A stretch of 64,000 nucleotides of DNA. Origin: Epiperipatus broadwayi. Taxonomy: Eukaryota > Onychophora > Udeonychophora > Euonychophora > Peripatidae. The number at the start of each line of letters is the position of its first letter. Position 1 is the first letter of the stretch. The notes beneath the pieces are model-generated. The model was not told where the DNA came from. It saw only the letters and a list, made by a program, of their open reading frames with translations, and ran no database searches. Positions 27,878-38,163 of this stretch are shown here, piece after piece. The position numbers and the translations under genes were made by a program. The stretch is taken from the NCBI GenBank assembly GCA_028023455.1, contig JAQFVV010013407.1:66873-130872 (forward strand), written 5' to 3'.

Positions 27878-29870
27878 TTGAAATGTTTAAATAATAAAAA
27901 TGTATGAGTTGATTGAAAATGTAATTTATAACGATGGAATTAAAAAATGTGATGAAAAATAAATATATTTTATATGAAATCTTTACCAAAATAATTATAA
28001 TTTATCGATTGTGAACTATGGAATCATTGAAAATAAACTGAAATTAAAAGTGGTTTTACTACAATGAAGCACATCCAAGTAGAGAAAGAAGTTATAGAAA
28101 AAATCGATAAATAAGGAGTTACCATTGTACTTTGAACTTGCAGATTATAAAAAGGTATAGGTTATATAAGCATTTCTGCAATGATTAAAGCATTGAATCA
28201 TTCATCAATATATAGACTTAGAATATTGTAATATTCTGAAAAAATATTTATCAAAATGGAACATCATTGATTATATTCGATGTGATTCTAGAAAGTTTAA
28301 CACTGAAAAAGTGTAAAACAGGGAGATTCATATCTCCAAAACGTTTTATAATAGTTGTTAAAAACATATTTTATGTATTAAAATGGGTGGTTAAGAAATA
28401 AAAGTCAAAAAAGATATTGCAAATTATTTAGATTTTGCAGTTGATGTTGTTGTGTTCCCTAATAATTTATCAGAGCTTCAGGAAATGTTAAAAAAGTATC
28501 AAGTGAAAGTAAGAAATACAACTAAAGATAAATACTAAAAAGTCTAAAGTAATAGTCTGTGGATTTTTTCGTAACAAGAAAACAAAGATTAATAATGAAG
28601 AATTAGAAGATGTTATGTAAATACAAATATCTTGATCAGATTATTAATATAGATAGACACATAATGGATGGAATTAATCATAAAATTAAATGTGGAGAAA
28701 GTGTCGAAATAACTTAATATTTAAAGCAAATAGTTCATATGTTTGAAAATATAGATTTCTAACACATGTGTTTAACTTGGACACTTAACAGAAAATCCAT
28801 GCAGAAACTTCTGCATATTTAATCAAATAAGGTGGATTATGAAGAAACAAGAAGAGATCAAAAACAAAATACATGCTTAAAAGAACAAACCAGATATCAT
28901 TCATAAGATATGCTGGATATATTTTTGTAAAAGAAAAGTAAATAAATGGAAAGTTAAAATTTTAAATTGAATTTCAAAAGATTGTAAAACACTTTTAAAA
29001 GATCACCCGGGAAATTGGGAAAATAGGATTAAAGATGGAAAGATCTTTATTTTATAATGGATTAATAATGATAAAAATAATGATGGTTATAAATAATGGC
29101 AATTAGATTACCTTACGACTAAAAAGATTAACATTGATAAGAGAGTTTCAAACATGTTTTAATATATTCAAAACTTTTTATAAATGTTTTAAGAAAGTAT
29201 TCATAGAGAAAAATGGGAAAGTGATTGATAATCAAAAATTTATTTACTTAGGTTATCTGGATTTGTATAGACGATGTGATTTGTTTTGGAAATAATATTT
29301 TAAAATTTCAGTAAACTTTATAAAAACTATTGTTAAAAAAAAAAAAAAGACTAAAGCTAACTGTTTTAACGACAAATAATATTCAATGAAAGAAAGTATA
29401 AATACTTTTTTTTTCGAGTTAATAACTCAGAGAAACTGAAACATTAAAATCACATATAATTATGTCTTTGCAAAGAAAATTTTTATAAATAAATATATTG
29501 GACAATGCTTATTACAAACTAAACCTTGGAGGCTTAATGATATTAACTGTTGCTTTGATTGCGATTTAGTATAAAGGAATTAAAAGAATATATAAAAGCA
29601 TAATCTGATATCAGTGATATCATTAGAAAAATTAAAATATTGAAATGAAGCTAAGCTTGTCATGCAGTCGAAGATTTACACTTGATTCTGAATTATTATA
29701 AAAGATTAGAAAAAAAAAAACAATATGTGAGATGAATAAATTAGAAAAAGTTTTTGTTGGAATAATGTAAAGAAAAAAACTGATAAGAAGAAGCTAGATT
29801 AAATTTGAAAAAACTTTCATTCTGCTCTGAAACAATAACTATCAAAAATAATGATAATAGTTACAAATGC

Positions 29871-31193
29871 TTAAAATATACCCTATAATACTTTTTACGT
29901 CAAATTTAATATTATAACACCATCAATTACTTATGTGCGTATATATATATATACGCAAACGTGTTTTTTTTCCCTTTATTTATAGCTATGTATAAATAAA
30001 TATCTACTGTGAGTGCTTTAAAAAAAAACCTAGAATACGTGAATTAATTTTCTAATGTACAGTACTTCTAAGAAAGATGCGTTAAGGAAATGTAAAAGGT
30101 TTGCCCTAAACAAGTCCTGAAAATTTGAAAAAGCTTATAATTTAATTTACATTAGATTAATCTATTTGGTGTACAAACACATTTTATTCTCGCAGGAATA
30201 ATAAACAAACTGTACCGTTAATGGAAAGAAGTATATAAAATTAAATTAAGCCAATGAAATAATACTAAAAATAATATTAAAAAACCATGTTTTAATTACG
30301 ATTTACTTCTGCAAGAACACTTAAAGTACTGTAGTACAAAAAAAAAAAAAAAACTGAAGAGGTATTTTTAAATTGGCAAATTATTTTTTTTCTTCTATTA
30401 GCTACCAATGTATAAATAGTGATAAAAGTATGTTGCGAATGTATATAGTATGTGAGAAAACTTATGTTTAGTTAAAATGTCTTCTAACACATACATATGT
30501 AGGTGTGAGTGACAGAAAAGAGAGAGAGAGAGAGAAAGAGGATTGATAACTTGCTTACAATTATATGGAACTAACTATTACTTTCTTTTTAAGTTAAATA
30601 TTTATTTACAATCTTGGGTTTGGGTGACAAAACTTGTCAAAACTATTTTTTTAATTATTTGTCCAATAATATTTTTAAGCATCATTTTTTTTTTTTTTTT
30701 TAAATTTTGAAAATGCTTAAAAATTTGGACAAAAACAGCAAGACCTCACATTAAAGACACAATAAAGACAGAATTCTCTTTTCTTCCTGCCATAATATGT
30801 TAAGGAAAGTATGCTTTTTTCTCCTCAGATATGTGCTTAGCAACAAATTGACATTTATTATTGTAAAGAGAAATCCAAAAGTTTTCATACTTATACGATT
30901 ATTTAAACAGGTTATGTTTTATTAATTATTTTAATATATTTTATTAAACATTGATAAACAAAATATTTTTTTTTTAAAAAAAAAACAACAATTGTAATAT
31001 TAATAAAAATAACTAAATTAAATATAATTTTAAACCTACCTCTGGTATATAAATTTTCAAATGTAATTACTTTAATTAAACATTTCTTAAATACACTTTT
31101 ACCACTAGCAAATTTACTCTAGATTAAGGTGGTGTAAGGATTGTCTTGTTTTTTTAAAAAAACTACTCTTTGAAATAGTTTATTTTTTTTTTC
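29871..31193. other. AT-rich non-coding region
   Basis: No gene supported. It contains a short (GA)n run at about 30518-30540 and A- and T-homopolymers. Confidence 0.5.
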
Positions 31194-31282
31194 TCATGTG
31201 TCATAGCATTAGCCGGGAAGCGAATCCGCTAACCCGGGACAACTGCTTGTAAAGTTGCTGCACTGACCTTTCGACCACCAAT
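31194..31282 (-). repeat. tRNA-derived SINE fragment, copy 1
   Basis: Minus strand reads GGTCGAAAGGTCAGTGCAGC (D-arm/A-box-like), then an ACAAGCAGTTGT segment, then GGGTTAGCGGATTCG (B-box-like) and GGCTAATGCTATGACA. The plus-strand block at 59684-59769 has the same order and wording. Shared flanking sequence beyond the tRNA-like part shows a repeat family rather than a tRNA gene. Confidence 0.55.
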
Positions 31283-31560
31283 GTTTGACTAGTTTCAAAA
31301 TTTTTATGAGCAGATTCTTACAATCTACTAATTTTTATTGAGATTATATAAAGACTTTTTCTGGATAATAACTTAGTTTTAAAAAATATTATGGCATATT
31401 TATATTTAATCCATGCAATTAAAAGTTTTTTTTCATTTACATAATAAATTATCACATTATTTTATTGTACTAAAACAGCACTTTTTTAGGAACTTTTTAA
31501 TTAGTTATATGCTTTTAGCAATTTAAACCTTTAAACATCTCCGATGCTTTGCTCATAACT
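31283..31560. other. AT-rich non-coding region
   Basis: Nothing recognisable. Confidence 0.5.
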
Positions 31561-31725
31561 GTTGTTAAAATAGGCAAAACTCTCTCCATACAGTAGTGTC
31601 ACTCAAAGCAAGACAGAGTAATCAATGGATGCCAGAAGGTTTGTGCATAGATAGGAATTTTATGCACAAACCTTCTGGCATCCATTGATTTCTCTGATTT
31701 TCTTTGAGTGGCACTATTGTATCTC
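31561..31725. mobile_element. Short foldback, deletion derivative of the 37317-38148 family
   Basis: Arms 31588-31649 and 31661-31722 are complementary and share AATCAATGGATGCCAGAAGG and TTGTGCATA with the ends of the larger foldback at 37317-38148. It is the same family with the interior removed, leaving an 11-bp loop. Confidence 0.75.
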
Positions 31726-33049
31726 AGTTTATATCTTATGTTAATCATACAAATAACTTGCTCATTTAGTTTAATTATTTATAATGTGTCATTTCACAAG
31801 ATGTCTTATAGTGATTCTGCTGTACTACTGGTTTTGTTTTAATTTAGTTAAAGACATTTCCTTTTTTCTTCCAATGTGTAAGCTTGTGGTTAAGACCTGT
31901 AGAGGTCCCTACCTTAGCATTTTTAACTGCACATGCTTTAGATATATTGCCTTAGTAAATATTACTTACATAAAAGTATTATAATTTAGTTAATATTTTG
32001 ATTAATAGATTGTTTCATGATAGAAATGACAAATACATAATGAAAAAGTGTGCTTTTAATGTATGCCAGTAATGGTTTAATTTGCAAAAAAAAGATAAAA
32101 AATGTAATTTATTTTATTTAAAATAGGTTATTTATAATATTTAATAAAGTAAATATGTGTATATTTTATAAATAACTTGAATAAGGAAGCTTGTAACTAT
32201 AGCACTACTTTATCCAAATATAGATTTTTTAGTAATAAAGTTATATTTACTCATTTTTAAATTATTTTATTGAAGACGGAATATTAGTTTATTTGTTTGT
32301 TTAAGCTTTGATTTTTTTTCCTGTGGAAATGAACTTTTAAAATAGAATTTTTATATATTTAATTTCCATAAAATTACTTGAAATATGGTATATAACTAAG
32401 TAATGCTAGCCTAATCCATTTGGAACAATTATATTTTCAGTAGGTTATCTAGTTTCTTAGATATGGAACAAAGGATAGAAAAATATTAAATATATTCTAT
32501 ATCTTTCACATATCACAGTTAAAATTTTTTTAGAACTTTCATTTGTTTAAATAATACTTACAAGAGGGCAGGTATAGAAATATTTTCTCTTTAGTTTAAT
32601 AACATATTTTAAACATATTAAAATCAATATTTAATAAATTAAAATTCAATAAGATCTATTGAAATTTTATACATTTATTTAAAATCTCTCTTAAAGTGAT
32701 TGGAAACATTAATATTTTAAATAGATGATTTAGTTTCTTAGATAAGAGTAGAAGAAATGTTTTAAATAATGATCACAAGTTTTGTTTTGTATATAAAAGT
32801 GGGGGTAAATGTAATGATCACTAGTTTTCTTTATTGCAAGTGAGAAAGTTGTTTTTTAAATGAAAAAAAAAACTGTCCAGCAATTTCAAACAGAAAAGTT
32901 TCTTATTGTTTTCTTATACATATATAATTATGTACAGATACTAAATATAATATATACATAAATAATATGCATATTAACTTAATGTAAAAAATCTAGTGAT
33001 GTGATATATATGTATATATAAACAACATATTTTGTGGGTTCATCCTTGT
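31726..33049. other. AT-rich non-coding region
   Basis: No gene or element supported. The plus-strand frame 31784-31984 has no recognisable motif. Confidence 0.5.
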
Positions 33050-33260
33050 TAAAAAAATTTTAAATATTAATATTCCAACATTTCAACTTGGTCACACAAG
33101 TTATCCACTGTGTGATAAAAGGTAGAAACACGATTGTTGAAACACTACAATCACTGATTTGACTAAATGTTAAAGTTCCATCAATAGCAAAAATGTTAAA
33201 TTTAAGAATGTTTTTTTTTAAAAAACCTTTCCAAATAGGAGGAAGTTTGTATGTATCATC

Positions 33261-33611
33261 TCACTTATTGATATAATCTGGCCTTTTAAGTATCTCAGTG
33301 GCTTCTCTAAATTTGCACTGGTAGAGATTATCACATCTGGATATGATCCTGGTACTAGAAAAATCAATTTTATGACCTGAATCTATAGTATGGAGTGAGG
33401 GTGCTAATGATGATGAGAGTTGTTTAACTGCATTAGCATGCTCATCTCTCCTAACACTGATGCGATGATTACTCATACCTATGTAAAAAGCTTTACAATT
33501 TTTACATGAGATTTGATAAACACCATGAGATTCAAGAAGGATTGAATCCTTAGGCTTGGTTACTATATTGCTGATCTTTTGATGTGTAGAAAAGGCTGTA
33601 TATACGTCCAA
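33261..33611 (-). CDS. PLE GIY-YIG endonuclease domain (partial ORF)
   Basis: Open 116-codon frame directly downstream of the RT. It shows GVYQISCKNC (the GIY strand plus the CxxC insertion of PLEs), FYIGMSNHRISVRRDEHANA (the YIG strand and the catalytic Arg region), and an HTIDSGHKIDF segment. It ends with REATEILKRPDYINK carrying the catalytic Glu of the family. The enzyme nicks target DNA to prime reverse transcription. This domain is intact by eye, although the upstream RT is broken, so it was part of a longer fused protein and is not an independent gene. Confidence 0.8.
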   Translation of the reverse strand: MDVYTAFSTHQKISNIVTKPKDSILLESHGVYQISCKNCKAFYIGMSNHRISVRRDEHANAVKQLSSSLAPSLHTIDSGHKIDFSSTRIISRCDNLYQCKFREATEILKRPDYINK

Positions 33612-34760
33612 TACTGTTGGTAGTTCCTTTTACATGTGGAACACAATTCCTAATAGCTGATTTATTTTCTTTTTGTTTTCTATTTTGTCCATTTTGGGCT
33701 TGAAATAAGGCTTTTTTTATAAATTTATAATTATACCTATTTTCTAATAAAACACTATTATATGCTTTATTTCTTCTTTCAGATGTGAATTATCTGAAAG
33801 GTTAATTGCTCTATTTAAAAGAGTTTTGGCTGCAGAAACTATCTGAGTTGGGTGATGATGAAAATGTAAATGTAAATATCTGTCTCTGTGTGTATTCTTT
33901 CTGTAAATTGAAAAAGATAAACTATTTGGTGTTCTAGTGATGAGAACATCAAAAAAGGGAGTTTTCCATCAGACTCTGTCTCCATTGTAAATTTAATATG
34001 AGGATGCATATTATTTAAATGATTTTTTCCATGTTTTCATATGACAAAAGTGTCATCTATGTATCTGAGCCAAATGAGAGGTTTTAAAAATGATGATTCT
34101 AAAGCACAAGTTTTTATATTTTCCATGAATAAATCAGCTATTACTCCTGAGATAGGTAGCCCGTTGGAGTACCAAAAACTTGTCTGTAATGCTATTCATT
34201 GTATACAAAATATGTGTTCAAAAGACAATGTTTAATCAATGCAATAATATGGTCTGGTAAATTGCAACATTATGAGATTATATTTAAAGCTTCATCAATT
34301 GGAATGTTTGTAAACAAAGACACGACATCAAAACTGACCAGAATGTTATTAGCATTAATTTTTAAACCTTTTAAAACAGAAATAAAATGGAAAGAGTTTT
34401 TAATATATGATTTAATAGATGGGATTGTAGGTTTAATGAAATCTGATAAATATCTAGCTAAAATATGAGTCAGAGATCCTATTGCACTTACTATTGGATG
34501 AAGGGGGGTATCTGGGTTGTGAATTTTTGGATGTCCCTAAAATTTTGGACAGACACAAGATTTTTTGCAAGGGATTATTTTATTTTTTATCTCTGTTTCA
34601 ATAGGCAATTTATTAATAATAGCTTTTGTTGTTTTTTCCAAATACGTAGTATGATCTCTTTTTGATAGTTTATAAGTTTTATCATTAAAAAAAACATTCT
34701 TAAATTTAACATTTTTGCTATTGATGGAACTTTAACGTTTATTCAAATCAGTGATTGTAG
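33612..34760 (-). pseudogene. PLE reverse transcriptase pseudogene
   Basis: In order on the minus strand: a GHPKIHNPDTPLHPIVSAIG segment (PLE fingers, usually GLPKIHK..PLRPI), then VSFDVVSLFTNIPIDEAL (motif A with a catalytic Asp). Next come NGLPISGVIADLFMEN (motif B region) and LRYIDDTFVI (motif C, near 34060), and finally PFFDVLITR. TGA replaces the Trp that normally follows motif C, and other stops and shifts occur. Order and motifs are typical of PLE RTs, which are related to telomerase. Confidence 0.85.
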
Positions 34761-34857
34761 CACCTCTACAACCATCTTTCTACCTTTTATCACCCAGTGG
34801 ATGACTTGTGTGACCAAGACAAAATGTCAGAATATTAATATTTAAAATTTTTTTAAC

Positions 34858-35234
34858 ACAGATAAACCCGCAAAATATGTCGTTTATATATGCAACCCAT
34901 GAAAATCTTTGTTTCAACATATATATATCCACACAATATATGTGAAGGTGATTTTTAGTAAAATTATACATATTAAGTGAAGTTCATTTACAGTATAGTT
35001 TTGGTAAGCAATTTTTTTTAAATAAAAAATTTCCAATAAAAAAAAAAAAAGCTTGTTTATAGCTAGTAGCAGGCTCTTTATATATTACATATTGGTAATA
35101 CAAGCTATATAAGTCATGTGATATATGACTGATTTTTACTTTTATATAAAAGAATATTTTATACACATATATTATTATGTATACCTACTTAATATAATGT
35201 ATTCATAAGTGGTATACATTTTACCTTATAGTAG

Positions 35235-35236
<2 letters not shown>
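34858..35236. other. AT-rich non-coding region
   Basis: Nothing recognisable. Confidence 0.5.

Positions 35237-35315
<79 letters not shown>
35237..35315. repeat. (TA)n microsatellite
   Basis: TA run interrupted once by CTA near 35270. Confidence 0.95.
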
Positions 35316-35709
35316 CAATAGATGGCATTTTACCAAAACCACCGAAACAAGTGTAAAATTTGTTTACATAAATGACAAAAGAGTCAGAATTAACTATCTC
35401 TTTCATTTGCTCGCCCTCAGATCAGCTGATTTCAAGCTCTTTGCTATCATCAGTGAAGGATAGAGTTATAAACTAGATCTAAACACTGACTCCAAGTGTT
35501 TATGCAAAATGTTTCTATCAGTTTGCAAGTGTGAAATTTTTCAGACCGGTAAAGTTTTCAAATTCAGCCTAACAAGTCATATATCTATATGGGTCTGATC
35601 TCAGTTCAGTTTCACCACATAGTCAAAATCTCTGCAATATATATCATTGCAAGAAACCTTTAAAGGTACATTTATGAAAAACAAAAACAAGTTATTCACG
35701 TAACTTGCT

Positions 35710-35710
<1 letters not shown>
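35316..35710. other. Less AT-rich block between two (TA)n tracts, unidentified
   Basis: About 390 bp of clearly more complex sequence bounded on both sides by (TA)n runs. It contains TATATGGGTCTGATCTCAGT, which resembles a piece of the foldback at 37317 (GTCATATGGGTCTGAACTCA). It is probably an old interspersed repeat, class unknown. Confidence 0.4.

Positions 35711-35748
<38 letters not shown>
35711..35748. repeat. (TA)n microsatellite
   Basis: TA run of about 18 units, followed by GGTAACAGAATAAAATAAAA. Related GTAACAGAATAAAAAT motifs recur at about 35960 and 36035. Confidence 0.93.
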
Positions 35749-35749
<1 letters not shown>

Positions 35750-37316
35750 TAACAGAATAAAATAAAATGACTATGAAAAATGATAATTTTAATGTAATTT
35801 GAATGAAAATATAGCCCAATCATTGGTCACCATTTGTAACAAAAAAAAAAATGTGGACCATAAATGAATGGTTCTGATTTAAAAATGTCATGTAAATACT
35901 AGAATAAAAATATGTATCATAAGTTATCTTTAATCAGAGCCTAATTATTTATCACCATTTGTAACAGAATAAAAATATGAACCAAGGAAAAACAATCCTA
36001 ATTTAACAATGTCTGAGAATTGTGGTTTCATTTATAACAGAATAAAAATAATAAACTAAAGCAAATTTAGTTCACTAAAACAATGATAATAATCTTTGTT
36101 GTAATTTCCTAAATTCAAATAGCATTTAGAATGGATAGAAAATAAGTAAAATCGTTGTTTCAGGCTATTCTAAAAATATGAACATTATTTGTAAGAGATT
36201 CAAGATAAAGCAGTAAAAACAAATATCTTTTTTTTTTCTAAGCAATGTTCTATACCTATTATACAAACTATCTATAAAAGAATAAAAAAAAATTAGACAA
36301 ATAAATCTTAATATTCCTTATGAATCAAAATGCTGTTTATAATAACACACTTATATTAAAAGTTAAACATTATTTATATTTATACTTAAATGAAATGATA
36401 CATGGAAGGATGAGATAATAATTTAATAGGATCTATAAATCTAAAATATCAATGATATTTAAACAAATATATGACTCACTAATTGATTTTTAAGTATAAC
36501 TAAATAAAAAAATAATAATAACTCAGCCATGCTATTCCACTAATACCAATATGCTCTTATTAATTAAGTCAATTACAATAAGATTAAATACTTAGTAATA
36601 ATACAAAATCCATTAACCTAACATAACCCTCCACTTTCACCAACTTATAATACTATAAAATCAAATCATCCTATTGGTTATCATTAAAATTTTTAATATC
36701 CAATCACATCAATATATAAAATAAACAATGGATTTTTACTTGATGCTTATTTAAATGCTATGGACAAATCACATCCAACTACTCTTTTATTTAATAAAGC
36801 TAATTTGTTAAAATTTTAGACTATAATTATGAAAACATATGCAAGATTATTAGAGTTTATTATAATCAAATATTAGTATTAAAATTTAATATTTAAACTA
36901 AGTTTACAATCCTCATTAATGAACATTAAATATAATTAAAGCAAATCAATCTAATTTGTAGCAGAATAAAATTTATTATTATTATCAACATTCTATAATT
37001 GAATATGATTATGATCTTTGTGGCTGAATACTAACTTAACATAATATATACCTTAATCAATAACAGTTTAAAATAAATATGCAAATATCTAATTGAAATT
37101 ACCTTTACAGATCTTCACTAAATATCATATTTGTACCTTTGTCAATCATTGAATCAATTCAGATATAATTTCTATCTTAATATAATTGTTACTTGTAACT
37201 AACAATATAATTACAATAAGCTACTAATTATTTATGAAATGTTTAAAAATGCCTAATCAGTTAATTTATTATAGTATAAAAATGTAAAACTGGTAAGATA
37301 ATAAACATTACATTTA
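35749..37316. other. AT-rich region with degenerate GTAACAGAATAAAA repeats
   Basis: Several spaced copies of a (G)TAACAGAATAAAA motif occur at about 35750, 35960, 36030 and 36960, with intervals of 70-200 bp in the first part. This suggests a decayed tandem array. No gene is visible. Confidence 0.4.
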
Positions 37317-38148
37317 AAACAGGCAAAACTCTCGATACAGTAGTGCCACTCAGCACGAACCAGAATAATCAATGGATGCCTGAAGGCTTGTGCATAAAAT
37401 CCCCATTCAGTGCCTACTCGTCCAATATCCCCAGTCTAGTTATAATTTGTGGCTTTCATCAATGAGGAATTTTGGATCTGAGAACACTGCACCTAGATCT
37501 TAGGATCTAATGCAACCCCCAGAAGCCACTTTTTATCTCTACTTAACAACAAAACTATGAGAATAAAATTGAAAACACAATAATATTTTCAATTTTAGCT
37601 CAATGGCTTATGTAGTCATATGGGTCTGAACTCAGTTCAGTACCCATGCATTTTTATGCATGTGCTAGCATAAGAAATGGTGATCATGTGTTGTTTAGTG
37701 GTTTAAGACCAATCCTGCTTAATAGGATAGTGGTGTGTGTGGTTGTTAAAGAGCCAAAGACACCAAAATATATGGTAATGAATGGAGTTCAGACCCATAT
37801 GACTATATATCCTATTGAACATAGATTGAAAATATTATTGTGTTTACAATTTTATTCTCATGGTTTTATAGTTAAGTAGAGATAAAAGGTGGCTTCTGGA
37901 GGGTTGCATTAGATCCTAAGATCTAGGTGCAGTGCTTTCAGATCCAAAGCTTCTCACTGATAAAGGCCACAAGCCAGAAACTAGTTTGGAAATATTGGAT
38001 GAGTAGGAACTGGATGGGGATTTTATGCACAAGCCTTCTGGCATCCATTGATTACTCTAGTTGGCACTGAGTGGCACTACTTTATGGAGAGTTTTGCATG
38101 TTTTAATAACAGTCATGTGCTAGCATAAGAAATGGTAATCATGTGATG
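37317..38148. mobile_element. Foldback element with 15-bp target duplication
   Basis: An 832-bp element flanked by a perfect 15-bp direct repeat, TAAACATTACATTTA, at 37302-37316 and 38149-38163. Inside, long inverted arms (about 37321-37640 and 37795-38096) pair over ~300 bp, sharing ATCAATGGATGCC, GCACCTAGATCTTAGGATCT and ATAATATTTTCAAT segments. The ~150-bp centre contains CATGTGCTAGCATAAGAAAT, which is repeated right of the second arm at about 38114. No protein is encoded. A long target duplication is unusual for a MITE and points to retroposition or a composite origin. Confidence 0.8.
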
Positions 38149-38163
38149 TAAACATTACATTTA

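Larger units (their letters stand above)
26380..29870 (+). mobile_element. Near-full-length, decayed RTE-type LINE
   Basis: Recognisable pieces occur in ORF2 order over ~3.5 kb, close to the usual RTE length. They are the apurinic-type endonuclease (26690-27130), the linker to RT (27650-27880), RT remnants (28020-28600) and a C-terminal region (28800-29860). The 3' end carries TTCATTCTGCTCTGAA, matching TTCATTCTGCAGTGAA at 44400 in the other RTE copy. Stops and frameshifts are everywhere, so it is inactive. In live members the protein nicks target DNA and primes reverse transcription on it. Confidence 0.75.
33050..34857 (-). mobile_element. Penelope-like element (PLE) with inverted terminal repeats
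   Basis: On the minus strand this ~1.8-kb element has RT sequence followed by a GIY-YIG endonuclease, the signature of PLEs. Its ends, about 34690-34857 and 33050-33222, are inverted copies of each other (~165 bp). They share, for example, TAAATTTAACATTTTTGCTA and its complement, and GGTCACACAAG. Terminal duplications, direct or inverted, are known for PLEs. The RT part is interrupted by stops, so the copy is dead. It is a different PLE family from the one at 45250-49236. Confidence 0.85.

Noticed and set aside
31194-31282. Possible functional tRNA gene
   Set aside because: The stems do not form a clean cloverleaf by eye, and a second copy with shared non-tRNA flank shows it is a SINE.
34041-34665. 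Three plus-strand frames in the PLE
   Set aside because: They are antisense to the minus-strand RT, whose motifs are clear.
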